Below are positions 1 through 9,353 of a stretch of DNA of 64,000 nucleotides, one piece after another. The notes beneath the pieces were generated by a model that was not told the origin of the DNA, searched no databases, and was given only the letters and a program-made list of their open reading frames with translations. The translations under genes and the position numbers were made by a program. This DNA is from Bradyrhizobium sp. sBnM-33 (GTDB lineage Bacteria; Pseudomonadota; Alphaproteobacteria; Rhizobiales; Xanthobacteraceae), in assembly GCF_032917945.1 (NCBI RefSeq), contig NZ_CP136624.1, forward strand, positions 3,658,001 through 3,722,000, written 5' to 3'. Every line of letters begins with the position of its first letter. The stretch's first letter is position 1.

Positions 1-130
1 AGGAATATCTCGAGACCAAGGCCGTTCTCGGATTTTACCGATGAAGTTCATCTCTAGGACGAACCGTTCGAAATCAGGCTGCCGCATGTTGGCGGCCTGT
101 TCGCGCAACTTGCATAGGATTGGATAAGGC

Positions 131-395
131 CGTGGTGACATTCATCTCGGAAAGCGACTCGACCCGCCTCATCTCGCATGAGTCGGCCTTCGGGGCCGTG
201 CGACAGGCGCTCGTCGCCGGCGGCTTCCGCCGACGCGAACGTGTTTCCGGCCGTGATCGCACACGCGTCGGCTCCGCGGAACACCTTCTCGCTCAAGTCG
301 GGTTCGACGCCTGAGTTGGTGGGCCTTAAGGTCGGCTCATCTGGCCCGACAACCCTGCCAAACAGGCAATCGATGACTCGCCAGACAATCTATCG
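131..395 (+). pseudogene. Ornithine cyclodeaminase-family N-terminal remnant
   Basis: Two reading frames together give the start of an ornithine cyclodeaminase / pyrroline-2-carboxylate reductase type protein. From the GTG near 131 one frame reads FISESDSTRLISHESAF; after about position 225 another frame carries on with VIAHASAPRNTFSLKSG and ELVGLKVGS, followed by a WPDNPAK-like stretch in a third frame. The family normally has over 300 residues; here only about 85 are visible and the next gene remnant begins immediately. The product would be non-functional. Identification is from remembered family motifs, so the exact subfamily is uncertain. Confidence 0.55.
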
Positions 396-555
396 GGGAC
401 CAGTGTTCGAAATGGCGCGCCGCCAGTTCGACGGCGTCGCCGACCTGCTGAACCTTTCATTCGACGAGCGCGACAGGCTGCTCTATCCGAAGCGCGCGAT
501 GGCCGTCACATCGGGACGAGGGCAGCGTCGCCCGCGTGACGATGCTCGCATGGAC
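373..555 (+). pseudogene. Glu/Leu/Phe/Val dehydrogenase N-terminal remnant
   Basis: From the ATG at 373 the reading MTRQTIYRGPVFEMARRQFD followed by DERDRLLYPKRAMAVT matches the amino-terminal segment of rhizobial Glu/Leu/Phe/Val dehydrogenases. The expected continuation (HRDDG-type) appears only in another frame (RDEGSV) near 510, and the substrate-binding and Rossmann domains are absent. It is a 5' fragment of an amino-acid dehydrogenase gene, about 60 codons long, adjoining the ornithine cyclodeaminase fragment, so two amino-acid catabolism genes were decayed together. Confidence 0.6.
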
Positions 556-801
556 CTATGCGGCGCGGGTTTTGCTTTTTCCCGATCGGGCGACCTTTGC
601 CATTTTAGCGGATTTCGTCGCAACCAATCCCGGGTCGGCGGGCGCTGCGGCGGCAGCGTTACTGCCTGAGCTTTCAACTGATGTCGTAAGAATTTCGCGT
701 TGAGCATTGAGCCAATGGATGTCCGCCTGGCCCTCGGGTTGACCGTCGGCGATCCAGAGGTGGTAGGCACGTTCGCGAATGGCCTCTTCCAGATTTGGCA
801 T
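556..801 (-). CDS. DUF2934 domain protein
   Basis: An 81-residue protein whose N-terminus reads IRERAYHLWIADGQPEG and ends the domain with HWLNAQREIL, the hallmark of the DUF2934 family common in Bradyrhizobium and relatives. The function of the family is unknown. The tail is Ala/Lys-rich and probably disordered. An AGGAGAA ribosome binding site lies 7 bases upstream of the ATG, which supports the start. It looks intact although its neighbours are remnants. Confidence 0.8.
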   Translation of the reverse strand: MPNLEEAIRERAYHLWIADGQPEGQADIHWLNAQREILTTSVESSGSNAAAAAPADPGLVATKSAKMAKVARSGKSKTRAA

Positions 802-1149
802 GGGATTCTCCTTTCATGATGCGCCCAGCCCCGGCAGGCAAAGTCTTGCTCCCGTAAGGTTAACGAAATCATAACCGCTCGTGTGGGCTGGATTGCCTGG
901 CCGGACTGCGATCAGCAGGTCTCCTTGAAGCGCGTCAAGATCGCGGCGGCGGGTGAGGGACGCGCTTGCCGCCGCCCGGCGGCGCGATCGGCTCTTCGAA
1001 CTTACGACCGCGGCTGGGCTACGCCAGATCCGAAGCTATCTGATCAGGTGCTCCAGCACGGCCTCACAGGCCTTCTCCGCTTCGGCGAACGTCTCAAAGA
1101 GTGATCCGCCTATCAAGTGCCATCGCATTCAACGAACCGCGGTACGGTA
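802..1149. other. No recognisable gene
   Basis: I see no supported gene here. Open frames exist on both strands but lack family motifs. On the minus strand around 1035-1120 a 30-codon frame (MRWHLIGGSLFETFAEAEKA...) looks protein-like and may be the end of a lost small gene, but it cannot be assigned. Confidence 0.4.
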
Positions 1150-1368
1150 TCAACAAGGTTGTATCACTGCATTGACCAGCAGAATCGCGTCAAGATATTC
1201 GCAATGAAGGGAGATTGGTGACTTGTTTCCGTCGAGAAGGACGCGGGCGCAATTAACGTAGTTGCTCCGCCCGACAATAGTGCCGGCCCTGTCTGCGTGT
1301 CGAGGGCAGCGTGCTGCGCCGAGGGCGCTCGTTTGAACACGATCGCCAATCGAAAAATCGGACTTCAT
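1150..1368 (-). CDS. Small hypothetical protein (Bradyrhizobium type)
   Basis: A 72-residue frame starting MKSDFSIGDRV with a later VGRSNYVNCARVLLDGNKSP segment and ending ISLHCEYLDA. This pattern resembles small hypothetical proteins I associate with Bradyrhizobium, and the start has a KOW-like feel (GDRV ... GTIVG). No catalytic motif or signal peptide is visible. The ribosome binding site is poor, and the last residues after EYLD may be a frame-altered tail. Function unknown. Confidence 0.45.
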   Translation of the reverse strand: MKSDFSIGDRVQTSALGAARCPRHADRAGTIVGRSNYVNCARVLLDGNKSPISLHCEYLDAILLVNAVIQPC

Positions 1369-1514
1369 GGAGTGAGTCCAGAATGCGATGGGTCGAGCGA
1401 TAGAGCTCGATCCATGAGGTGGCTACCAGAAATCGCGGATCAGTCCAACAATCTGAACCTGATTGTCCAAAGTTTCGGTTAAAGCGAGCCGCTACGGCAC
1501 ATCAAAACGGCCCG

Positions 1515-3076
1515 ATGGGCCGCCAAACCGCCCGTGCGCGCTTCGGATACCCTCCAGCGCAAGGAGTGCCGTCGTCCTCCGCTTTTGTCGGGCGCGAGAC
1601 GGAGCGGGCGCTGATCGACCAGATCGTGGCGATGCGGGCTGATAGGCCGGATGTGGTGCTGGTAACCGGCGAGCCGGGTATCGGCAAGAGCCGTATCCTT
1701 GCCCACATTGGCGAGCGCTTCACCTCCGCAGGAGGGCGCGCTTTTGTGGCGCGCGCCTATGAAGCCGAAGCGGCCCGACCCTATGGCGTATGGATCGATG
1801 TCATTCGTGAGATTCTGCGCGAAAGCCGACATGACGGGCTGCCGGCTGATCTGGGCTTACTGCTCCCTGAAACGGGTACGGTGGCCGAAGCTGGAAATCG
1901 AACCCGGCTGCTGGATGCTGTCGTCGGCCTGCTGCGGGACGTTGTGTCGGGCACGACCGGCGGCCATCTTACTCGTCACTTACAATAGACCGACGATGGC
2001 TCATCATCGCTTTTGCACTACGTCGGGCGCCATATCGATTCCAGCCTGCTGATCGTGCGGCGCGTGCGGGGGAGATCGAAGACAATGCGGCCGCATCGCG
2101 CGTGTTGCGATCACTGGCCCGCGATGGACGGCTAAAAGAGATCGAGCTTGCGACCCTGAGCGCAACGGAAACCGCGCAACTTGTCCGGCAGGTCGATCCA
2201 TCGCTCGATGCCGCCGGGATCTTTGCCGAAAGCGGCGGCAATCCGCTGTTCGGTCTGGAGCTCGCCCGCGCGCACCTCCGGGGGGACGCGGGTCCCGGCC
2301 GGACCGTCGAAGCCGTCATTGCCGGCCAACTTGCGCCACTTGCGAATGAAACACGCGAGACGCTCGTCTGGGCGGCGGCGCATGGCCGCCCCTTCACGCC
2401 GGACGACCTTGCGCGCGCTGCGCGTCTCGATGACGCTGAACTTCTCTCGGCGGCCCTTGGAGACCTGGAGCGGCGCGGGCTGATCCGGCCAATCGGCGAT
2501 GCCTACGAGTTTACACACGACCTTGTCCGACAGACCGCCTATCGCGCGCTCTCACAGCCGCGGCGAAAGCTGCTGCTTCGGCGTATCGCGCGCGCCTTGG
2601 AAGCTGTCATCGGGCGTGCAGCGGACATGGCGCATCATGCCGCGCTTGCTGAGGACGACGAAATGGCAGCCCGCGCGTGCAGGTTCGCCGGTGAGCACGC
2701 TCTGCGGCTATTCGCAAATGCGGAAGCGACTGGCTTCGCCGAGCGGGGCCTCCGCCAGGTCGAGCGGCTTGCGGAGGGGGCAGCCAAGTTGGAGCTCCGT
2801 ATTGCCTTGCTAAAGATACGTGTGCTCGCGGCGATCGGTCCGGGCCTTCGACCGCTCCCGCCGCTGGCGGGCACCATTGCCGAGGCGACGAGCGCCGCTG
2901 AAGCGCTCGGCCTTCAAGCCGCGGCAGCCACCGGGCATTACCTGCTCTCGGTGCTGCATCAGGAGTCGGGCGACGTGCGGCGGGCGCAGACAAGTACGTT
3001 GCGCGCGGCCGAGGCCGGGCGCGCAGCCGACGAGACCACGCAGGCGCGCCAGCTAGCCAACACCGCGAAGGATTGA
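1515..3076 (+). pseudogene. ATPase-type (AfsR/adenylate-cyclase-like) regulator, broken
   Basis: The first part has a P-loop, TGEPGIGKSR, after FVGRETERALIDQ, as in large STAND-like AAA ATPase regulators and cyclase-linked ATPases. The frame stops at 1988. The expected Walker B region is scrambled across three frames (DDGSSSLLHYVGR in one, AGEIEDNAAASRVLRSLARD in another). The remainder reads openly from 2102 to 3076 (DGRLKEIELATLS ... ESGGNPLFGLELA ... YEFTHDLVRQTAYRAL), the winged-helix part of the NTPase, then the start of a TPR-like region. The N-terminal output domain and most of the C-terminal repeats are missing, so it is a decayed regulator. Confidence 0.7.
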
Positions 3077-3099
3077 AGACAAAAGCAACAGGAGACTCC

Positions 3100-3353
3100 A
3101 TGCCCCGCGTCATTGTTGAGCGAACTTTCGAAACGCCGTTCACCCAAGAGGAACTAAGGGCGGTCGAGGCTCGAATGGGACCTGCCTGGACCTCTACAAC
3201 GTACGTTGGATTCGCAGCTACTGGTCCGCCGATCGCCTGTGTATGGTCTGTGAGTACGATGCGGCGGATGTGGCGAGCGTACGCAATGTCCAGCGCGAGG
3301 CTGACGCAAAGTTCGACCGCGCTTGGGCCGCCGACGTGCTTGGCGAGCAATGA
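3100..3353 (+). pseudogene. DUF4242 protein, one frameshift
   Basis: The ATG at 3100 follows a GGAG site and starts MPRVIVERTFETPFTQEELR, typical of DUF4242 (annotated by some pipelines as nickel-binding). At about 3180 the frame breaks; a one-base shift restores CLDLYNVRWIRSYWSADRL, VCEYDAADVASVRNVQREA and the normal C-terminus DVLGEQ before a TGA at 3351. Restoring the frame gives about 84 residues, the family's usual size. So the gene differs from a functional one by a single base, either a recent mutation or an error. Confidence 0.75.
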
Positions 3354-3732
3354 CGCGCCCGAAGCTGCTCAAGGTGATCCGCTGATCTTGTTGCGTGAAG
3401 CAGGGTGGCGCCGAAGTGCTTCCGATTCGCGAATTTGCCAGGCCCATCAGTCGAGCGATTTCTCAAGATTTTGTGCCGCCCGAAAATCATCCATGTGATG
3501 CAGGTTCGGGCCGTATGCGGCCTCCTTCGTCAGAAGGTGATAAATCCTTCCTACCACGATCTGGAGATGCCTCATCCGTCCGACGGGCATTGCCCGAGCC
3601 TTGCAAAGGGCTCTGACAGCATGGGCCCGGAAATAGTGAAAAGCGTCCGACATGCGGATCCAACGTCCGTCCGGGATTTTGGTTCTTTCGGCCCCCTCCA
3701 GGAACCCCACGGAGATCAAGTGGTTGAAAAGC
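3354..3732. other. Unassigned interval
   Basis: No gene can be supported. A minus-strand frame at 3447-3734 (HLQIVVGRIYHLLTKEAAYG) is open for 95 codons but I do not recognise it, its start overlaps the next gene's start codon, and no ribosome binding site is evident. Confidence 0.4.
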
Positions 3733-3945
3733 ATGACAAGAGTTCTCTACGAAAGCGCCAACGGTGACGCCTGGCGGCTGGTCCGCGATCCGCAATCAGG
3801 TGTCGCGATGGTGGAGCACCAGCCGAACCCCAGCTCCGGGGGACGTACGTCCTTGATCGAAATCGGAAAATTCCTTCGAACTGGCGCCAACGGTCCCGAA
3901 CACCAGGCTCTACTCCAGTTGATCGGCACTCTGGTCAACGACTGA
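3733..3945 (+). CDS. Small hypothetical protein
   Basis: A 70-residue protein beginning MTRVLYESANGDAWRLVRDP and ending LLQLIGTLVND, with an EHQPNPSSGG and SLIEIGKFL core. This arrangement is a recurring Bradyrhizobium hypothetical family in my memory. I chose the ATG at 3733 rather than the longer upstream frame because conservation seems to begin there. No membrane segment or catalytic motif. Function unknown. Confidence 0.65.
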   Translation: MTRVLYESANGDAWRLVRDPQSGVAMVEHQPNPSSGGRTSLIEIGKFLRTGANGPEHQALLQLIGTLVND

Positions 3946-4278
3946 CGAGCGTCAGGTAGGCTCGACTGGCATCGCTCTGGAACAGTTTCGGAATTGGCCG
4001 GTTTGGATACCGGTTCAAATTGGATCTAAAGCAGCCGCACTGCGAACATGTTCTTCTTTTTCTCGAATCGCCTGGGCTGTTAGGTTCGCTACTGATCTCG
4101 GTCCCCGTCACAGGCTCGGCAGAAGTTCTTTGCGCAGCGTGTCGGCACAACGGGACGATTCCCGATCTATCCGACCCCGCGAGGTTGAAGGCGTGGCGCG
4201 AGATCGAGGATGCCAAGCATCGCCTGATCTATTCGTTGACGCGTTGGAGACTGCGCTGACACGGTAGAGGACCCGGAG

Positions 4279-4870
4279 CACGGCCTGATATTCCACTTCC
4301 TCGCTGATGAAGGAGGCGCAAGGTTCGGAAGCGGGCGACATTGAGCGCGGCGCCGGCTGCGGATGGGAGAACCTTACCGGACCCTTCTCGGCCACTTCAG
4401 ACATGAAGTGGGCCACCATTATTGGGACCTGCTGGTGCGCGATCGAGGGCAGCTGGATGCTTCTCAGGAATTTTTGGCGACGATTCGATGGATTACAGCG
4501 CGGCTTTACGCCGCCACTACAAGGAAGGGCCGCCCGCAAACTGGCAGGAGAGCCACGTGTCCGCCTATGCGACGGCTCACCGCTGGAGGATTTTGCCGAG
4601 ACCTGGGCGCACTATCTCCATATCGTCGACACGCTGGAGATGCCGGGCAATTTCGGCATGCAGATCGCCCCGGCCGCCGACCGCAACGGCGGTCTGCGTG
4701 CGAGGGTCGAATTTGACCCCCTATGCGATCGAGGACGTCGACGCCGTGACCCGGGCGTGGTTTCCATTCGTACTCGCGATGAACAGCCTGAGCCGCACAT
4801 CGCCACCCGGGAACGGGCCCGGTCATCGGCAAGCTGCGTTTATTCATGAGCTGGTTCAACGCGAGCGGTC
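4279..4870 (+). pseudogene. Putative zinc-binding metallopeptidase, frameshifted
   Basis: Three frames together reconstruct a zinc-binding metallopeptidase of the family with an HExxH motif: GEPYRTLLGHFRHEVGHHYWD supplies the HEVGH zinc site; a second frame gives DYSAALRRHYKEGPPANWQE; a third gives EDFAETWAHYLHIVDTLEM; and the C-terminus returns as DVDAVTRAWFPFVLAMNSL. At least three frameshifts separate these pieces, and the region before the HEVGH is shortened. The catalytic His and Glu are preserved, but no single product could contain the domain. Confidence 0.75.
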
Positions 4871-5034
4871 GGTGTTACCGCCGGCTCCGGCGGCGGGGAG
4901 GGGGAACGGTCGCCCAGGTGACGTTCCCTTGAAACAAAGCGGGTTCTGATCGCATTGTAGTACATCACCAGCAATGGTCAGCCAAAAACGCGGGTGGAGA
5001 TAGTGTGTGCTCCCGATATATACAGGAGGTACGC

Positions 5035-5205
5035 ATGTGCGATTTGTGCCGCGAGCTGGACTATAAGATCGAAGCGTGTCGCAGGTTGGAAAACTCAACT
5101 AATGACGAGCTAACGCGCGAAGCTGTCGCTGACCTCATTAGGGAATACGAGGAAGACAAAGCCAAGCTCCATCCAAACCAGTCCGGCGAAGCATCGCGAA
5201 GTTAA
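5035..5205 (+). CDS. Small CxxC protein, paralogue of the one at 16.8 kb
   Basis: A 56-residue protein starting MCDLCRELDYKIEACRRLE, with a short charged helical body and the end KLHPNQSGEASRS. An AGGAGGT ribosome binding site six bases upstream fixes the ATG at 5035. The N-terminal CxxC plus a third Cys suggests metal or redox chemistry but is not enough to assign function. A clearly related sequence (MCEKCKELDQKIAHCRRFT) forms the N-terminus of the gene on the minus strand at 16356-16841, so this is a small family in this genome. Confidence 0.7.
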   Translation: MCDLCRELDYKIEACRRLENSTNDELTREAVADLIREYEEDKAKLHPNQSGEASRS

Positions 5206-5541
5206 GTTGCTTCGCAACTTGCGCAAGCCTTTGCTCGACCGATTGAGGGGCGAGTTGCAAACGCTCAGTCTGCTTAACTCATTGGCACGCCGTCCGTAGT
5301 GTCAGCTATTAAACGTAGCGGATGGCCGGTAAGGTCCCTTCAATTCAGACAAGGGCCTAGCATCGAGCGGCATACAAAGACTTTGGATCGCTAAATCTGC
5401 GGGAGTTTCAAGGAGCCGCTCCGAACATGGGCGGGTGCTTTTTACGCCTGGTAGGTGGCAGGAACCAAAGCATGGATAGTGCTTTTACTGGCTAGCGCCT
5501 AGCCGCCCTCGGGCGTTGCAGGGGATGCGTCGGGATTGTTC
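5206..5541. other. Intergenic region upstream of glgX
   Basis: About 335 bases without a gene. It probably holds the promoter for glgX, but I could not identify convincing -35/-10 elements or a hairpin. Confidence 0.4.
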
Positions 5542-7773
5542 ATGAACAAGGTCAAGGACAAGAGACTGGCCCGGGCGGCGGCAAGCCTTCGGCATGCTCC
5601 GGTACTGGAAGGTAAGCCGTTTCCGCTTGGAGCCACCTGGGATGGCCTTGGCGTTAATTTCGCGCTGTTTTCGGCTCATGCCACTAAGGTCGAGCTCTGC
5701 CTCTTCGATGATCGCGGAAAGAAAGAGATAGAACGTATCGAGCTGCCCGAATACACCGATGAAGTCTGGCACGGTTATATACCGACAGCACGTCCGGGCA
5801 CAGTCTATGCCTACCGGATCCACGGCCCTTACGAGCCAGATGCGGGACACCGTTTCAATCCCAACAAGCTCGTGATTGATCCTTATGCTAAGCAGCTTGT
5901 GGGACCGCTGCGTTGGGGACCAGAATTATTCGGCTATGAGCTCGGTCACCCGGACAAGGACAAGTCCTTCGATTCACGCGACAGCGCGCATCTTATGCAA
6001 AAATGCCGCGTGATAGACCCCGCCTTCACCTGGGGCCATGCGGCAAAGCCCGAGGTGTCCTGGGACCGTACCATCTTTTACGAGATGCACGTCAAAGGTT
6101 TTACCCGGAGCCATCCGCTTGTACCGGAAAGCGACCGCGGTACCTTCGCCGGACTTTGCCATCCGCATATCCCTGCTTATCTTCGCGCGCTTGGGATCAC
6201 TAGCGCTGAATTCTTGCCCATTCACGCATTTGTGGACGATAGTTACCTTGTGGAGAAGGGTCTTCGCAACTATTGGGGCTATAACTCACTTGCGTTTTTC
6301 GCGCCCGAGCCGCGCTATCTCAAGACGCCTTTTGCGAATGAGTTCAAGGAGGCCGTCAATCAGTTCCATGCCCATGGCATCGAGGTGATCCTTGACGTCG
6401 TCTATAATCACACCGCAGAAGGCAACGAACTCGGGCCAACGCTTTCTCTCAAGGGCATCGATAACGCGAGCTATTATCGCCTGCTTCCGGACCAGAAGCG
6501 CTACTACATTAATGATACAGGTACCGGCAATACGGTAAACCTTTCTCACCCGCGCGTGCTCCAGATGGTCGCGGACAGCCTGCGCTACTGGGCGACCGAA
6601 ATGCGCGTGGATGGCTTCCGTTTCGATCTTGCGACCATTCTTGCGAGGGAGCCCTACGGCTTCGATGAAGGCGGCGGCTTTCTGGATGCCTGCCGGCAGG
6701 ATCCGATCCTTTCGTCAGTCAAGCTGATCGCCGAGCCTTGGGATGTCGGCCCGGGCGGCTATCAGGTCGGCCAATTTCCCCCTGGATGGGCGGAATGGAA
6801 TGATAAATTCAGGGATGCGGTGCGGCGCTTCTGGAAAGGGGATGAGGGCACCACGCCCGAATTTGCGCGGCGCATTACCGCATCGGGCGACCTCTTCAAT
6901 AAGCGTGGCCGCAGGCCATGGTCGTCCGTCAACTTCGTTACGGCGCATGACGGCTTCACACTGAACGACGCCGTTTCCTACAACGATAAACACAACGAGG
7001 CCAATGGCGAAGACAACCGCGACGGACACTCGGACAATCATTCGTGGAATCACGGCGCTGAAGGGCCGACCGACGATCCAGAGATCATCAAGCTTCGCGA
7101 GCAGCAAAAACGTAATCTCCTAGCGACGACGCTGCTCTCGCACGGAACGCCTATGATCCTCGCCGGTGACGAGTTTGGCCATACTCAGGGCGGCAACAAC
7201 AATGCCTATGCCCAGGACAACAACACGACATGGCTCAACTGGCTCGGTATCTCGGCCGAAGGCCGGGCCTTGCGGGAGTTCGTCCGTAAGCTAATCGCGA
7301 CCCGGCAGGCCTTTCCCATCCTGCATCGCTCGAGGTTTGTCATCGGCAACGTCAATGAAGAACTAGACGTGAAGGACGTAAGCTGGCTCGCTCCGAATGG
7401 CCGGGAGATGAGAACGGCGGATTGGAACAATCCGGCCACGCGATGTTTCGGTATGCTGCTTGACGGGAGGGCACAGGAAACTGGTATCAAACGGCAAGAC
7501 TCGGATGCCACGCTGCTGCTTATTTATAATGCGCATCATGATTTGGTCGAATTCGTCTTGCCCGAAGTGCCGCAGGGTCGGGCCTGGGCCGGCCTCATTG
7601 ATACGCATGCACCGGATGTGACGTTGACGGTTTATCCGTTTGGCCACCGCTTAAAGGCGGCTGGTCGATCAATGCTGGCGCTCGGCCTCGCGACGGGAGA
7701 GACCATGACGCGGCGGCTTCGCCAGGGTCTTGGTGCCATCATGGACGTTGCCGAATTTCCACTTCAGGTCTAG
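5542..7773 (+). CDS. glgX: Glycogen debranching enzyme GlgX
   Basis: A 743-residue glycogen debranching enzyme (isoamylase type, GH13) hydrolysing alpha-1,6 branches of glycogen or related alpha-glucan in the cytoplasm. An N-terminal CBM48-like domain (PLGATWDGLGVNFALFSAHA) precedes the (beta/alpha)8 barrel. The four GH13 regions are present: DVVYNH (Asp285), GFRFDLA with the nucleophile Asp362, AEPWDVG with the acid Glu398, and TAHDGF with Asp470. Length is normal. The frame could open at a TTG two codons earlier; I prefer the ATG at 5542. Its 3' end overlaps that of the convergent maltokinase gene in a shared CTAG. It belongs functionally with the glgE-maltokinase pair. Confidence 0.95.
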   Translation: MNKVKDKRLARAAASLRHAPVLEGKPFPLGATWDGLGVNFALFSAHATKVELCLFDDRGKKEIERIELPEYTDEVWHGYIPTARPGTVYAYRIHGPYEPDAGHRFNPNKLVIDPYAKQLVGPLRWGPELFGYELGHPDKDKSFDSRDSAHLMQKCRVIDPAFTWGHAAKPEVSWDRTIFYEMHVKGFTRSHPLVPESDRGTFAGLCHPHIPAYLRALGITSAEFLPIHAFVDDSYLVEKGLRNYWGYNSLAFFAPEPRYLKTPFANEFKEAVNQFHAHGIEVILDVVYNHTAEGNELGPTLSLKGIDNASYYRLLPDQKRYYINDTGTGNTVNLSHPRVLQMVADSLRYWATEMRVDGFRFDLATILAREPYGFDEGGGFLDACRQDPILSSVKLIAEPWDVGPGGYQVGQFPPGWAEWNDKFRDAVRRFWKGDEGTTPEFARRITASGDLFNKRGRRPWSSVNFVTAHDGFTLNDAVSYNDKHNEANGEDNRDGHSDNHSWNHGAEGPTDDPEIIKLREQQKRNLLATTLLSHGTPMILAGDEFGHTQGGNNNAYAQDNNTTWLNWLGISAEGRALREFVRKLIATRQAFPILHRSRFVIGNVNEELDVKDVSWLAPNGREMRTADWNNPATRCFGMLLDGRAQETGIKRQDSDATLLLIYNAHHDLVEFVLPEVPQGRAWAGLIDTHAPDVTLTVYPFGHRLKAAGRSMLALGLATGETMTRRLRQGLGAIMDVAEFPLQV

Positions 7774-9353
7774 GCCACGCCTCCTTCCTCGAGAACGCGC
7801 AGGACCCCTTGCAATGGCACGGAAATCCAAGCCGGCCGGTAGGAAAGCTCGTATTCGACCTCATAAAGCGCCTTTTCGAGCAAAAAGAAATTCAACATCG
7901 ACTGCATGTCCTCGGCGCGATCTGGCCATAGAACGGAGGCGCCTATCGCCTCCTGATAAGCGCTCAGAAAGCCATCTGTCGTCTGTTCGCGCCACGCGAA
8001 TAAGGCTCGCGACTCCGGAGTGTTGAGCTTTTCCGACATCCGCCTCTGCTGTCTCGAGGCCATGGCGGCGTAGTCCAGGGAGCGCAACACACCTGCCACA
8101 TCGCGCGCAGCGGGAGCCTTGCGCCTGCGATCTGCCAACGGTCGGCTGGGCTCGCCCTCGAAGTCAATAATGACTGCGTCCTCATTGGCTACAAGTACCT
8201 GGCCCAAATGCAAATCGCCGTGATGGCGTATCTTGCAGCGGCCCAGCGAAGGCCGGATGAGGTTAGCTGCATACTCATAAAGTCCGGGTTTGACCCGCAG
8301 CAGGCGCTCTCCAAAGGGCCAGTCATTCACATTCAGCGAAGAGTCCTCCAACCTATTGAAGATGCGAGCCGCACGCTCCATAACATCGCTGATCCAGAAA
8401 TCGAGATCGCCTTCGTCGATCGGCTCAGGCTTGAAGGCCTCTACGTCGTCGCGGCTCGCCAAAGAGCGATGCATCTCGGCAACACGGCATCCCAGACGCC
8501 GCACCCACTGGAGATAATCCCGCCGTGCGATGATAGCCTTATCGCGTTCTTCAGAACCTTTCGCCATTGACTCGAGATAAACGCTGAGGCGGTCGGCCGA
8601 CCAGGTCCAGGCGTCACCGCGGTTCGGCACAAATGCGTGGACGATACCAAGGGCATAACTCGCTGAAGCATGAGCAGCCTCGAGATGGCCAATCAGCGCG
8701 GGCGTATGGGCAAAATTCGCTGCCTCGGTCAGAAAGTGTCCCATCTCCACTTCGGGGTTTCGGCCGGGCTCAATGTGGCGGTACAGCTTGACGACGTAGT
8801 CCTGGTCAACCAGGGCCGTACTGTTGGATTGCTCGCCTTGAATCGCGCGGATTCGGGATGGAGTACTCGGAGGGTGGCTCCCAAGTTTGCTCGTGGGCTT
8901 GAAGTCCAGCCTCCAGCCCGAGCCCGCAATGGAAGCCTCTCGCCGGAGGTGATCAAGGAGCTGCCGGATGAAATCGGGATCAGCGGCGACATCGCGCAGC
9001 AATCCTTCGCGCTCGCCCTGGTGCAAACAGGCCACGATGGATTTGTCCAATTCTGGCCCCGCATCAACGGACCAGTCGACCCGTAAAGGCAGGAGATAAC
9101 GCGCGTGATGGTTGGTTTCGATAATGACGAAATTGGTTGAGTCCCCGGTGAAAGGGAGACGTGCAATGATCCTGGGCTTAATCCGCGTTTCAGAGTTACC
9201 AGGGAACCACCTCGCCTTGGAAAGATAGGCAGGAAGAAAATGTGTTTCGAGAGCTGCGGTTACCTCGCTATTTCCGACCCATGAAGAACCTTCCGGTATG
9301 TCCAGGAATGCAAGGGTTTCACCGGCGGCGCCCATGTCCGTTAACCCAAGCAC
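7770..9353 (-). CDS. Maltokinase (stand-alone)
   Basis: About 527 residues with an aminoglycoside-phosphotransferase-like fold: an N-terminal cap (HFLPAYLSKARWFPGN), the catalytic loop HHGDLHLGQVL near residue 375, and the metal-binding IIDFEGEPSRPLADRR followed by RDVAGVLRSLDYAAM. This is maltokinase, which makes maltose 1-phosphate from maltose and ATP, the donor used by GlgE. In many actinobacteria and rhizobia the domain is fused behind trehalose synthase (TreS); here it stands alone. The GTG start overlaps the end of glgE by 13 bases, so the two are translationally coupled; an ATG six codons downstream is an alternative start. Confidence 0.9.
   Translation of the reverse strand: MLGLTDMGAAGETLAFLDIPEGSSWVGNSEVTAALETHFLPAYLSKARWFPGNSETRIKPRIIARLPFTGDSTNFVIIETNHHARYLLPLRVDWSVDAGPELDKSIVACLHQGEREGLLRDVAADPDFIRQLLDHLRREASIAGSGWRLDFKPTSKLGSHPPSTPSRIRAIQGEQSNSTALVDQDYVVKLYRHIEPGRNPEVEMGHFLTEAANFAHTPALIGHLEAAHASASYALGIVHAFVPNRGDAWTWSADRLSVYLESMAKGSEERDKAIIARRDYLQWVRRLGCRVAEMHRSLASRDDVEAFKPEPIDEGDLDFWISDVMERAARIFNRLEDSSLNVNDWPFGERLLRVKPGLYEYAANLIRPSLGRCKIRHHGDLHLGQVLVANEDAVIIDFEGEPSRPLADRRRKAPAARDVAGVLRSLDYAAMASRQQRRMSEKLNTPESRALFAWREQTTDGFLSAYQEAIGASVLWPDRAEDMQSMLNFFLLEKALYEVEYELSYRPAWISVPLQGVLRVLEEGGVA

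Noticed and set aside
883..1104. 73-codon + frame
   Set aside because: No motif and a composition typical of non-coding GC-rich sequence.
3447..3734. 95-codon minus frame
   Set aside because: No recognised family, poor start, and overlap with the start of a better-supported + strand gene.
4020..4259. 79-codon + frame ending in PDLSDPARLKAWREIEDAKH
   Set aside because: The second half looks protein-like, but the first half does not and no ribosome binding site is seen; too weak to list.
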